Of a DNA stretch of 64,000 nucleotides, positions 33,522 to 42,459 are shown one piece after another. The DNA lies in NCBI GenBank assembly GCA_964575345.1, contig CAZNQD010000001.1:1-64000 (forward strand), given 5' to 3'. Each line of letters starts with the position of its first letter. Position 1 is the first letter of the stretch. A model generated the notes under the pieces. The model saw only the letters and a list, made by a program, of their open reading frames with translations, was not told the DNA's origin and did no database searches. Both the position numbers and the translations under genes were made by a program. This DNA is from UBA1402 sp964575345 (GTDB lineage: Bacteria > Bacteroidota > Bacteroidia > Bacteroidales > UBA1402).

Positions 33522-34565
33522 TTATCTGGATACCCTGCCCGAAGCGTCTCCGCTCATCAGTTTCTCGACTTCGGCCACAGATACTAAATTGAAATCTCCG
33601 TAAATGGTATGCTTCAGGCAGGAAGCAGCCACAGCAAACTCCAATGCCTTTTGATCATCGCCTTTGTAGGTAAGCAATCCGTAGATAAGCCCTCCCATAA
33701 AGGAATCGCCTCCGCCGACTCTGTCGACGATATGGCTGATATCGTAGGATTTTGAGCTGTAGAGTTTTTCCCCATCGTAAAGCACTCCGGCCCAGGTATT
33801 GTGATTGGCATTGATGGAACCTCTCAGGGTGATGATTACTTTTTTTGCCCTGGGAAAGCGTTGCATCAATTGAGTACAAACCGATTCAAAGGCAGCAGCA
33901 TCTACTTTGCCCTGAGTAGTTTCGGCCTCGAAACCTTCGGGTTTGATGCCAAAGACTTTTTCGGCATCTTCTTCGTTACCCAGAATAATATCGCAGCCTT
34001 TTACCAGTTCCGGCATGACTTCGGAGGCTTTTTTGCCGTATTTCCAGAGATTCTTGCGGTAGTTCAGGTCGGTGGATACCGTTATGCCCATTTTGTTGCA
34101 GGCTCTGATGGCTTCCAGGCAAACCAGGGCTGCACCTTCGGAGATAGCCGGAGTGATGCCGGTCCAATGGAACCAGTCGGCGCCCTGTAATACTTTTTCC
34201 CAGTCGATCATACCGGGCTGAATCTCGGCAATGGAAGAATGTGCCCGATCGTAAACCACCTTGCTGGGACGGGCTACGGCTCCGGTTTCCAGAAAATATA
34301 TACCCAAACGTTCGCCTCCGTAGATGAGGTGTTCGGTGCCGACTCCGTGTTTGCGTAAATTCATAACGCAGGAAGCTGCAATGTCGTTCTGGGGCAGCCG
34401 GCTTATAAAATCCACCTTAATCCCGTAATTGGCCAGCGATACTGCCACGTTAGCCTCTCCTCCGCCAAAACTGGCATTCAGGCTCGTCGTCTGGTTAAAA
34501 CGCAAGTATTCGGGGGTAGCTAAACGCAACATTATTTCCCCGAAGGTAACCACTCTTTTACTCAT
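33522..34565 (-). CDS. kdgK: 2-keto-3-deoxygluconate kinase (PfkB family)
   Basis: This 347-residue PfkB sugar kinase has the N-terminal glycine motif (FGGGEANVAVSLANYG) and the C-terminal signature DRVGGGDSFMGGLIYG with the catalytic Asp. The pathway neighbours eda and uxaC point to KDG as substrate. Starts at ATG 34580 or 34565 are possible; I prefer 34565 because a -7-like box (TTATTTTG, 34594-34601) would place transcription start only about 8 bases before the longer start. It is the first gene of the kdgK-eda-exuT operon, downstream of uxaC across a large hairpin. Confidence 0.92.
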   Translation of the reverse strand: MSKRVVTFGEIMLRLATPEYLRFNQTTSLNASFGGGEANVAVSLANYGIKVDFISRLPQNDIAASCVMNLRKHGVGTEHLIYGGERLGIYFLETGAVARPSKVVYDRAHSSIAEIQPGMIDWEKVLQGADWFHWTGITPAISEGAALVCLEAIRACNKMGITVSTDLNYRKNLWKYGKKASEVMPELVKGCDIILGNEEDAEKVFGIKPEGFEAETTQGKVDAAAFESVCTQLMQRFPRAKKVIITLRGSINANHNTWAGVLYDGEKLYSSKSYDISHIVDRVGGGDSFMGGLIYGLLTYKGDDQKALEFAVAASCLKHTIYGDFNLVSVAEVEKLMSGDASGRVSR

Positions 34566-34582
34566 TAGATCTGATGTCATAA

Positions 34583-34627
34583 ATAAACGGCTGCAAAATA
34601 AAGAAAAATTTCATTGCAGCCGTTTAT
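34583..34627 (-). promoter_or_regulatory. Large hairpin between uxaC and kdgK
   Basis: A perfect 14-bp stem (ATAAACGGCTGCAA 34583-34596 with TTGCAGCCGTTTAT 34614-34627) with a 17-base A/T loop. On the minus strand it follows the uxaC stop by 9 bases. The T run after it is poor (TTATG), so it may be a leaky terminator or an mRNA stabiliser. Its 3' arm also carries the TTATTTTG box that could serve kdgK. Confidence 0.7.
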
Positions 34628-34636
34628 ATAGATCGT

Positions 34637-36043
34637 TTAAAATTTAAAAAATGTCTTGGCGTTGTAGTAGGATACTCCTTCAACCATCTTACCCAGGAAG
34701 TCCATTTCGCTGTAAGGTATTTCACCTTTGACCACATCAACACCTATCAGGTTGCACATAATGCGGCGGAAATATTCGTGACGGGGGTATGAGAGGAAAC
34801 TTCTGGAATCGGTAAGCATTCCTACAAACCGGCTCAAAAGGCCAAGTACAGACAAGGAGTTCATCTGCGCGGTCATACCGTATTTCTGATCCAGGAACCA
34901 CCAGCCCGATCCGAATTGAATCTTGCCGGCTACAGAACCATCCTGGAAATTACCCAGCATAGTGGCAATTAAATCGTTATCACGTGGGTTGAGGTTGTAA
35001 ATAATGGTTTTGGCCAGCTGGTTGTTTTTGTCCAGACGGTTCAGAAATTTTGACATTTTCTTACCGACGTTGAAGTCTCCGATGGAATCAAAACCGGTGT
35101 CGGGGCCTAATTTAGCAAACAACCTGGAATTGTTGTTGCGTATGGCTCCGTAATGGAATTGCTGTGTCCAGCCCTTTTCTGCATCCATCAGGGCAAATTC
35201 CACCATCATGGCCGATTTGAATTGCAGGATTTCTTCCTGAGACAACTCTTTTCCACCGTATACCTTATTAAAGATGGTGTCAATTTGGGCCTGAGTATAA
35301 TCTTCGGCATAAAATTCCTCTATGCCGTGGTCGCTGAGTTTACAACCCACCGAAGCAAAGAAATCGTGACGTACGCGAAGAGCAGCAATTAAATCACTGT
35401 AGCTGGATATGTTCATTCGGGCTACCTCGGCCAGCTTCTCCACGTAAGTTCTGAACGATTTCGAATCTTCTACGGCCATGGCTTTGTCAGGACGCCAGGT
35501 GGGCAGGACTTTAATCTCAAAACCCTCTTTTTTGAGGGCCAAATGATGCTCGAGGCTCTCCACCGGATCGTCGGTAGTGCAGACGGTTTCGACCTTATAT
35601 TTACGCATCAGTCCGCGGGCACTGAATTCAGGAGTACGCAGTTTGACGGTGCATTCGTCAAAAATCTCGCGGGCTGTTTCCGGTTTGAGTATTTTGTTAA
35701 CGCCAAAAGCAGTTTTCAACTCCAGGTGAGTCCAGTGATACAAGGGATTACGCATCGTATAGGGAAGGGTTTCGGCCCATTTTTCGAATTTTTCCCAGTC
35801 GCTGGTATCCTTACCGGTACAATAACGCTCATCAATTCCGTTGGTGCGCATGGCACGCCATTTATAATGGTCACCTTCGAGCCAGATCTGTCCCAGGTTG
35901 TCAAATTTGTGATCTTTGGCAATGTATTCAGGATTCAGGTGGCAGTGATAATCGATAATAGGCAGATTTTTGGCGTGTTGGTGAAAAAGCTGTTCCGATA
36001 CTTCGTTGTCCAGCATAAAATTTTCGTCCATGAATGCTTTCAT
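34637..36043 (-). CDS. uxaC: Uronate isomerase
   Basis: The 468-residue TIM-barrel amidohydrolase-family enzyme carries the metal-binding HxH in IDYHCHLNPEYIAKD and the family segments NPLYHWTHLELKTAFG and CTTDDPVESLEHH. It interconverts glucuronate/fructuronate and galacturonate/tagaturonate. I chose ATG 36043 (MKAFMDENFML); the longest frame adds 28 residues with no family likeness. The partner reductases (uxaB, uxuB) and dehydratases (uxaA, uxuA) needed to reach KDG are not in this window. It precedes the kdgK operon. Confidence 0.94.
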   Translation of the reverse strand: MKAFMDENFMLDNEVSEQLFHQHAKNLPIIDYHCHLNPEYIAKDHKFDNLGQIWLEGDHYKWRAMRTNGIDERYCTGKDTSDWEKFEKWAETLPYTMRNPLYHWTHLELKTAFGVNKILKPETAREIFDECTVKLRTPEFSARGLMRKYKVETVCTTDDPVESLEHHLALKKEGFEIKVLPTWRPDKAMAVEDSKSFRTYVEKLAEVARMNISSYSDLIAALRVRHDFFASVGCKLSDHGIEEFYAEDYTQAQIDTIFNKVYGGKELSQEEILQFKSAMMVEFALMDAEKGWTQQFHYGAIRNNNSRLFAKLGPDTGFDSIGDFNVGKKMSKFLNRLDKNNQLAKTIIYNLNPRDNDLIATMLGNFQDGSVAGKIQFGSGWWFLDQKYGMTAQMNSLSVLGLLSRFVGMLTDSRSFLSYPRHEYFRRIMCNLIGVDVVKGEIPYSEMDFLGKMVEGVSYYNAKTFFKF

Positions 36044-36159
36044 TTTGGATATGTTTTGGTGGTTAAAAAAGTCCACGAATATACGAATTATTTTTTGATG
36101 AGCAGAAGGCTTATATTTGGCAAACAAGCATTACTTTTGCAACGAAAAGGCCAAAAAGA

Positions 36160-36191
36160 ATGAAGTCCGCCTTTCACAAGGCGGACTTCAT
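36160..36191. other. Perfect 14-bp hairpin in the uxaC-glnS intergenic region
   Basis: ATGAAGTCCGCCTT (36160-36173) pairs perfectly with AAGGCGGACTTCAT (36178-36191) around loop TCAC. On the plus strand there is only a weak T run (ATAGTTTTC). On the minus strand the stem is followed by TTCTTTTTGG. No gene lies upstream of it on either strand, so it is not an ordinary terminator. Plus-strand -7 boxes at 36112 and 36132 could start a short RNA containing it. Confidence 0.6.
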
Positions 36192-36334
36192 ATAGTTTTC
36201 AATAGGTATTAGTCTCAAAGGTAAAAAAGATTGTGTTAGGTTAACGGCAGCAAAGATTCAGCTTTTTTTACAGACCAGCAAAAAAAAACTTATATTATAA
36301 AACATATTTTTGGAGCATTGTTTCTTGCTGCCAA

Positions 36335-36366
36335 TTTGAATCTTGCGGAATTAGGCAGTATATTTG
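36335..36366 (+). promoter_or_regulatory. glnS promoter
   Basis: TTTG (36335-36338), 20 bases, then TATATTTG (36359-36366) is a full match to the Bacteroidetes promoter. Transcription would begin near 36373. The -7 box covers the TTG that starts the longest frame, which makes ATG 36385 the likely start. Confidence 0.75.
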
Positions 36367-36384
36367 GAACTATTTTTAAATAAT

Positions 36385-38088
36385 ATGACAGTAGAAGACA
36401 CCAATACCGAAGGCTCCAGAAAAAGCCTGAATTTTATAGAGCAGATCGTTGAAAATGATTTAAGGGAGGGGAAAAATCAAGGGAGAATTGCCACCCGTTT
36501 TCCTCCAGAACCCAATGGTTATCTGCATATTGGCCATGCCAAGGCCATTTGCCTGGATTTTGGAATTGCCCAAAAATACGGAGGCACCTGCAATTTGCGT
36601 TTTGACGATACCAATCCCATCAAAGAAGATGTTGAATACGTCGATTCCATTATGGAAGATATACATTGGCTGGGATTTAGCTGGGATAATTTATTTTATG
36701 CTTCCGATTATTTCGGAAAACTTTTTCAATTTGCACAGGAACTGATTAAAAGAGGCTTGGCTTATGTGGATGACCAGTCTGCCGAAGTGATAGCTCAACA
36801 AAAAGGCACACCCACCAGCCCCGGCATCAATAGCCCCTATCGCAACAGATCTGCCGAAGAGAACCTGGATTTGTTTTTGAGAATGCAAGCCGGCGAATTT
36901 GACGAAGGCAGCCGTGTTTTAAGAGCCAAAATTGATATGGCTCATTCCAATATGCATTTTCGCGACCCGCTGATGTATCGTATTTTAAAACAAGCCCACC
37001 ACCGTACAGGCAATGCCTGGAATGTATATCCATTATATGATTTTGCTCACGGACAATGCGATTATTTTGAAGGCATTACCCATTCGCTCTGTACCCTGGA
37101 GTTTGAGATACACCGACCGCTCTACGATTGGTTCATAGATCAGCTGAAAGACAGCGATTACCGGCCCAGGCAAATTGAATTCAACCGCCTGAACATGACC
37201 TATACCGTTATGAGTAAGCGAAAAATGCTGCAATTGGTCAAAGAAGGTTTTGTCCGGGGCTGGGATGATCCCCGTATGCCTACCCTTTGCGGTTTGCGCA
37301 GACGTGGCTACACGCCCGAATCCATACGGAACTTTGTGGACAGGATAGGTTATACGAAGTTTGACGGAGTGATAGATCAGGGCTTATTGGAATTTGCCGT
37401 ACGCGAGCATCTCAACAAGATTGCTCCCCGGGTAAGTGCCGTATTGAATCCTGTCAGGCTTATTATTACAAATTATCCCGAAGGAAAGGTAGAATGGAAC
37501 GAAGCGGTCAATAATCCTGAAGACGAAAATGCAGGCAGCCGCCAAATTCCCTTTGCCCGTGAATTGTATGTTGAAAGGGATGACTTTATGGAAGAAGCAC
37601 CCAAAAAATTTTATCGCTTGACCCCCGGACAGGAAGTAAGGCTTAAAAATGCCTATATAGTGCAATGTACGGGTTGTAAAAAAGGGGCCGATGGTGAAGT
37701 GCAGGAAATTTATTGCACCTACGATCCCCTGACCAAAGAAGGAGGCCCCGAAAGCAACCGTAAGGTGAAAGCCACCCTGCATTATGTTACTGTTGAGAAA
37801 AGTCTGCCGGCCGAAGTCCGTTTATACGACCGCTTGCTGACGGTAGAAAATCCGGCCGAAGATAAAGAGAGGGATTTCATGGACATGCTGAATCCCGAAT
37901 CGCTCAAGGTTTTGAAACATTGCCGTGTGGAGGCTTCGCTGCAGGATGCCCGTCCACTGGATCATTTTCAGTTTCTGCGTATGGGGTATTTCAATCTCGA
38001 CCCCGATTCCCGCCCCGGCCGATTGATTTTTAACCGGACTGTAGGCCTTAAGGACACCTGGGGCAAGATCGCTGAAAAAATAAGATAA
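36385..38088 (+). CDS. glnS: Glutaminyl-tRNA synthetase
   Basis: The 567-residue class I synthetase has the HIGH motif (PNGYLHIGHAKA), the KMSKS equivalent (TVMSKRKML), and a C-terminal double beta-barrel anticodon domain (AEVRLYDRLLTVENPAED). It charges tRNA-Gln directly. GlnS-type enzymes are found in only part of Bacteria, including Bacteroidetes. The start ATG 36385 follows a full promoter match. Distance to the TPR gene downstream is 20 bases, so they may be cotranscribed. Confidence 0.95.
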   Translation: MTVEDTNTEGSRKSLNFIEQIVENDLREGKNQGRIATRFPPEPNGYLHIGHAKAICLDFGIAQKYGGTCNLRFDDTNPIKEDVEYVDSIMEDIHWLGFSWDNLFYASDYFGKLFQFAQELIKRGLAYVDDQSAEVIAQQKGTPTSPGINSPYRNRSAEENLDLFLRMQAGEFDEGSRVLRAKIDMAHSNMHFRDPLMYRILKQAHHRTGNAWNVYPLYDFAHGQCDYFEGITHSLCTLEFEIHRPLYDWFIDQLKDSDYRPRQIEFNRLNMTYTVMSKRKMLQLVKEGFVRGWDDPRMPTLCGLRRRGYTPESIRNFVDRIGYTKFDGVIDQGLLEFAVREHLNKIAPRVSAVLNPVRLIITNYPEGKVEWNEAVNNPEDENAGSRQIPFARELYVERDDFMEEAPKKFYRLTPGQEVRLKNAYIVQCTGCKKGADGEVQEIYCTYDPLTKEGGPESNRKVKATLHYVTVEKSLPAEVRLYDRLLTVENPAEDKERDFMDMLNPESLKVLKHCRVEASLQDARPLDHFQFLRMGYFNLDPDSRPGRLIFNRTVGLKDTWGKIAEKIR

Positions 38089-38108
38089 TACCATTGTTTT
38101 GAACCGGC

Positions 38109-39482
38109 ATGAAGGCAAGAGAAGACGATAGTATACCTGCATTAGTCAAGCGTTATGAACAACAACGCTCCAACGGCCTGTTGCAGTATTTTGACGTGGA
38201 CGAATTCGATCGTATTGCCGATTATTACCTGGACCGGGGCCGCACCAACAAGCTCTCGGAAGTGGTCAGCTCTGCTTTGCGCATTCATCCCAACAGCACT
38301 GTCATTCATCTGAAACGTGCCATTTTGTATGTGGAAACCGGTGAACCGATGAAAGCCCTGCAGTTGCTGGACCGTTTACCTGAACAGGAAGATACTGATT
38401 TTGTACGGGCTGCCGCTTTATTGAAACTTAAGAGAAAAACAGAGGGTCTGGCCTTGCTCAAAGATATGGTAGCCAAAGAACAATACGATAAGGATCTGGC
38501 TTGTCTTGAGGCAGTGAATGTATTAAGTGCTGAAAATCTGTATAAGGAAGCCCTGGATTTTGTACAGCAAGGCCTGGAACACAATCCTGACAACACCGAT
38601 TTAATGTCAGAAGGCGCCTTTTGTGCTGAACAATTGAACGACATGCAGGCCTCGGAACATTATTACCGAATGTTGCTCGAGGTGGATGTTTATTCTTACG
38701 AAAACTGGTTCAACCTGGGGCAGATATTGTTTAGCCAGGAGCGCTTTGAAGAAGCATGCAAAGCTTACGATTTTGCGCTGGTAAGCAATCCCGGGTTTAT
38801 GCCTGCAGTGCTTCAGATGGGGCATGCCTGTTTTCAAATGGAACATTACGAAGACGCGGCCAAGTATTACCTCGATTACCTGTTGACAGCCATAGATGAA
38901 AGCCTTACTTCTGCCGAAGGCAATACCATAGACGATTTAATGGTGTTTGTAGGCGAAGCTTTTGAGAAAGCAGAACAGTTTGAATCGGCCATGGAATGGT
39001 ACGAACACGCACTGACCACCAATCCTGAAAATTTACAGGCCCATACCGGAATGGGAATTTGCTATCTGGAATTGAAGGATTACGAACAAAGCCTTCGGTA
39101 TTTGGAAAAGGCCATCAAAATGGACGATAAACAAAGCGAGATCTGGGTTTATCTGGCCGAAGTTCTTGTTAATATGGATAAGGATGAGCAAGCCATCGTG
39201 GCCTATTTACATGCTCTAAGCCTGGATCCCTCCCAGGCCGAAGTGCTTTTTGCTCTCGGTAATTTGTATTACGATCTGCAAAAGTTCGAGTTGGCGCTGA
39301 AGTATTATTCCGATGCTGAATTACTGGACGCTGCTTTTCCCAACATACATTTGTACAAAGCACTGGCTTATGCCCGTAATGGAGATAAACTGCAGGCCGA
39401 CCATTCTTTAAAACTGGCTTTGCTCAGTGACGTTCACGCAAGAGAATTGTTCGATCAAATCATCAGGGAGGAGCAGGAATGA
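38109..39482 (+). CDS. TPR-repeat protein
   Basis: A 457-residue soluble protein built of about ten tetratricopeptide repeats. Clear units include NWFNLGQILFSQERFEEACK, then ALTTNPENLQAHTGMGICYL and EVLFALGNLYYDLQKFELAL. There is no signal peptide or membrane segment. TPR arrays act as protein-binding scaffolds, and no partner is evident. It lies between glnS and aroE and overlaps aroE by 4 bases (ATGA). Confidence 0.85.
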   Translation: MKAREDDSIPALVKRYEQQRSNGLLQYFDVDEFDRIADYYLDRGRTNKLSEVVSSALRIHPNSTVIHLKRAILYVETGEPMKALQLLDRLPEQEDTDFVRAAALLKLKRKTEGLALLKDMVAKEQYDKDLACLEAVNVLSAENLYKEALDFVQQGLEHNPDNTDLMSEGAFCAEQLNDMQASEHYYRMLLEVDVYSYENWFNLGQILFSQERFEEACKAYDFALVSNPGFMPAVLQMGHACFQMEHYEDAAKYYLDYLLTAIDESLTSAEGNTIDDLMVFVGEAFEKAEQFESAMEWYEHALTTNPENLQAHTGMGICYLELKDYEQSLRYLEKAIKMDDKQSEIWVYLAEVLVNMDKDEQAIVAYLHALSLDPSQAEVLFALGNLYYDLQKFELALKYYSDAELLDAAFPNIHLYKALAYARNGDKLQADHSLKLALLSDVHARELFDQIIREEQE

Positions 39483-40246
39483 AACGAGAATTCGGCCTGA
39501 TCGGTTATCCTTTGACCCATTCTTTTTCCCGGGCCTACTTTAACGAAAAATTCCAATCGGAGGGCATTGAGGCCGTTTATGAAAATTTTCCCCTGAAAAG
39601 CATTGAGGAATTTCCATCTCTGATTCGATCCCGACCGGCCCTGGCTGGATTAAATGTAACTATCCCTTACAAGCAAAGTGTCATTCCCTTTCTGGACGAA
39701 CTGGGCACAGAAGCGGCCTCCATTGAGGCGGTAAATGTGATTGTCCCCGAAATCAAAGAGGGAAAAATCCGGCTAATTGGCCGCAACAGTGATTTTATAG
39801 GATTCAGAGATAGCATTTTGCCTGAAATTGAGCTTTTAAGGGCATCGTGCCATCAACAACCAAAGGCATTGATATTAGGCACCGGCGGCGCCTCCAAAGC
39901 GGTTTATTATTCCTTGCAACAAATGGGCATTGAAGCCTATTTTGTTTCGCGTGATGCCGCTAAGGCTGCCTACACCTACACAATGCTGAATGCGGAACTC
40001 ATGGATCGCTTTAAGATTATTGTCAATACTACTCCGCTGGGCATGGCTCCCGACACGGATTCTTGTCCAGACTTGCCTTATCAGGACCTGGGGCAGGGGC
40101 ATTTGCTCTACGATTTAGTATACAATCCTGCTCTTACCCGTTTTCTCAGCCTTGGCCAAAAGGCCGGAGCCCGTATCCTAAATGGAGCCGGCATGTTGAA
40201 AATTCAGGCTGAAGCAGCCTGGAAGATGTGGAACAGACAGCTTTAA
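39479..40246 (+). CDS. aroE: Shikimate dehydrogenase
   Basis: This 255-residue AroE has the substrate site GLIGYPLTHSFSRAYF, the catalytic lysine in NVTIPYKQSVIPFLD, and the NADP Rossmann motif ILGTGGASKAVYYSL. It reduces 3-dehydroshikimate to shikimate in aromatic amino acid synthesis. The C-terminal NGAGMLKIQAEAAWKMW is typical. It overlaps the TPR gene and is followed 11 bases later by the OPT transporter. Confidence 0.94.
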   Translation: MKREFGLIGYPLTHSFSRAYFNEKFQSEGIEAVYENFPLKSIEEFPSLIRSRPALAGLNVTIPYKQSVIPFLDELGTEAASIEAVNVIVPEIKEGKIRLIGRNSDFIGFRDSILPEIELLRASCHQQPKALILGTGGASKAVYYSLQQMGIEAYFVSRDAAKAAYTYTMLNAELMDRFKIIVNTTPLGMAPDTDSCPDLPYQDLGQGHLLYDLVYNPALTRFLSLGQKAGARILNGAGMLKIQAEAAWKMWNRQL

Positions 40247-40257
40247 AATTCTAAGAT

Positions 40258-42264
40258 ATGACTAAGACAGAAGAACACAAGCCGGTAGCCTCTTTGCCGG
40301 AAAATGCCTACAGAGAGTTGAAAGAGGGTGAATTGTATCATCCGGTGATGTCGCCCGGCAAAAAATACCCCGAAGCTACCTTATGGTCAGTGAGTTGGGG
40401 TATTTTGATGGCCATTTTGTTTTCGGCCGCTGCTGCCTACCTGGGATTGAAAATAGGCCAGGTCTTCGAAGCAGCCATACCCATTGCTATTATAGCTGTA
40501 GGTTTGTCCAGCCTGAGCAAACGAAAAAATGCCCTGGGCGAGAACGTGTTGATTCAGTCCATAGGTTCTTCTTCGGGAGTGATAGTGGCAGGGGCTATAT
40601 TTACCTTACCGGCTTTATATATTTTACAAGCCAAATACCCCGATATGAGCGTAAATTTCATTCAGGTCTTTTTGAGTTCACTGTTGGGAGGTATTTTGGG
40701 TATTTTGTTTTTGATTCCCTTTCGAAAGTATTTTGTGTCCGAAATGCATGGTAAATACCCGTTCCCCGAAGCAACAGCTACCACCCAGGTGCTTATTTCG
40801 GGCGAACAGGGAGCCAGTCAGGCAAAACCTCTTGTAATATCCGGATTAATCGGTGGTTTCTACGATTTTGTTATAGCCACTTTTGGCTCCTGGACCGAAG
40901 TTTTCAGCTCCAGAGTCAGCCAGTTTGGTACGATGATGGCAGACAAGTTTAAATTGGTTTTCAGTATCAATACCGGAGCTGCCGTATTGGGGCTGGGTTA
41001 TATTGTCGGCTTGAAATACGCTACTATCATTTGCCTTGGCTCGGCTTTAATCTGGTTTGTTATTGTGCCTTTGTTGCCTCTGTTTGGGGATACTTTTTTA
41101 CAGTTTCTCAATCCGGCCATTAGCGATGGTGTGGCAGGTATGTCGCCCGAAGTTATTTTCAGCAGTTATGCCAGACACATTGGTATTGGCGGAATTGCCA
41201 TGGCCGGAATAATAGGCATAGTGAAATCCTGGTCGGTTATAAAAAGCGCCCTGGGGCTGGCAGCTCGCGAGATGAAAGGCCAGGGAGCCAAATCGGACGG
41301 GCTGAATACCCAGGTAAGAACTGCTCGTGATTTGTCGATGAAGATCATATTAATCGGTATAATTCTGGCCATTCTGGCGGTGTTTGCCTTCTTCTTTTTC
41401 GGTGTGATGCACTTAAATCTCTTGCACGCCATAGTAGGGATCCTGGTAGTAGGTATAATTGCTTTTCTGTTTACTACCGTTGCCGCCAATGCTATTGCCA
41501 TAGTCGGAACCAATCCGGTTTCCGGTATGACATTGATGACTCTGATTTTGGCTTCGGTCATTATGGTAGCGGTTGGTCTCAAAGGTTCGACAGGTATAGT
41601 TTCGGCCCTGATAATGGGCGGCGTGGTATGTACAGCCTTGTCTATGGCCGGAGGCTTTATTACTGATCTCAAAATTGGTTATTGGCTGGGATCAACCCCT
41701 GCCGTCCAGCAAGGCTGGAAATTTTTAGGCACTCTGGTATCTGCATTAACAGTAGGAGGGGTACTTATCATTCTGAACAAAACCTATGGTTTTGTAGGCG
41801 AAAATGCCCTGGTAGCTCCGCAGGCCAACGCCATGGCTGCCGTGATAGATCCTTTAATGTCGGGAACGGCGGCACCCTGGTGGCTATACGCTACAGGTGC
41901 CCTTATTTCGCTGATCCTGAATTTTCTCCGTGTGCCAGCCCTGGCTTTTGCTCTGGGAATGTTTATTCCTTTCCAACTGAATATTCCTTTGGTCGTGGGT
42001 GGTTTAATCAACTGGTTTGTATCCAGGCGCAGCAAAGACAGCAAGCTGAATACGGCCAGAAACGAAAAAGGAACACTGATAGCTTCCGGTTTTATTGCCG
42101 GTGGAGCTTTGATGGGAGTTGTCAGTGCAGCCCTCCGTTTTGGAGGCATCGACTGGATGCTGACTTCATGGGCAGACAGTAAAGGGGCTGAAATGTTGTC
42201 CCTTCTGATGTACTCTCTGTTAATTGGCTATTTCGTTTTTTCTGTGTTGAAAAAGAAAAACTGA
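40258..42264 (+). CDS. OPT-family oligopeptide transporter
   Basis: The 668-residue membrane protein has about 14-16 hydrophobic segments. It carries OPT-family sequence such as GLKIGQVFEAAIPIAIIAVG, with EMHGKYPFPEATATTQVLIS further on, and many glycine-rich helices. Family members import small peptides or metal-chelate complexes with protons. Which substrate is carried here cannot be decided. It closes the glnS-TPR-aroE-OPT run. A set of AACCG-containing imperfect repeats lies just past the stop. Confidence 0.88.
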   Translation: MTKTEEHKPVASLPENAYRELKEGELYHPVMSPGKKYPEATLWSVSWGILMAILFSAAAAYLGLKIGQVFEAAIPIAIIAVGLSSLSKRKNALGENVLIQSIGSSSGVIVAGAIFTLPALYILQAKYPDMSVNFIQVFLSSLLGGILGILFLIPFRKYFVSEMHGKYPFPEATATTQVLISGEQGASQAKPLVISGLIGGFYDFVIATFGSWTEVFSSRVSQFGTMMADKFKLVFSINTGAAVLGLGYIVGLKYATIICLGSALIWFVIVPLLPLFGDTFLQFLNPAISDGVAGMSPEVIFSSYARHIGIGGIAMAGIIGIVKSWSVIKSALGLAAREMKGQGAKSDGLNTQVRTARDLSMKIILIGIILAILAVFAFFFFGVMHLNLLHAIVGILVVGIIAFLFTTVAANAIAIVGTNPVSGMTLMTLILASVIMVAVGLKGSTGIVSALIMGGVVCTALSMAGGFITDLKIGYWLGSTPAVQQGWKFLGTLVSALTVGGVLIILNKTYGFVGENALVAPQANAMAAVIDPLMSGTAAPWWLYATGALISLILNFLRVPALAFALGMFIPFQLNIPLVVGGLINWFVSRRSKDSKLNTARNEKGTLIASGFIAGGALMGVVSAALRFGGIDWMLTSWADSKGAEMLSLLMYSLLIGYFVFSVLKKKN

Positions 42265-42410
42265 AATAAGAATCCAAACCGAAATTTGAACCGATACAAG
42301 AATCAGAACCGGAATAGGGACCATAAAGCTTTGTTATATGTATAGAGATCGCCGTTTTTTAGCAACTGCGATTTTTTTATTATTTAGCTCAATTCCTACA
42401 TTATATTTTA

Positions 42411-42418
42411 TATATTTG
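42411..42418 (+). promoter_or_regulatory. -7 box for gdhA
   Basis: TATATTTG lies 41 bases before the gdhA ATG in a strongly AT-rich stretch. No clear TTTG at the proper spacing is seen. Confidence 0.5.
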
Positions 42419-42459
42419 AGCATATAATTTGTATGAATATATAACCTTAATCAATAGCA

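Larger units (their letters stand above)
36044..36384. other. Divergent intergenic region between uxaC and glnS
   Basis: About 340 bases without a gene. It holds four plus-strand TAnnTTTG matches (TATATTTG 36112-36119, TACTTTTG 36132-36139, TATTTTTG 36305-36312, TATATTTG 36359-36366) and a perfect hairpin at 36160-36191. A minus-strand near-match (TATATTCG, plus-strand CGAATATA 36076-36083) might serve uxaC, but it is weak. Confidence 0.5.

Noticed and set aside
42265..42330. A CRISPR array or direct-repeat element
   Set aside because: The AACCG units are short, imperfect and irregularly spaced, with only three copies and no cas genes.
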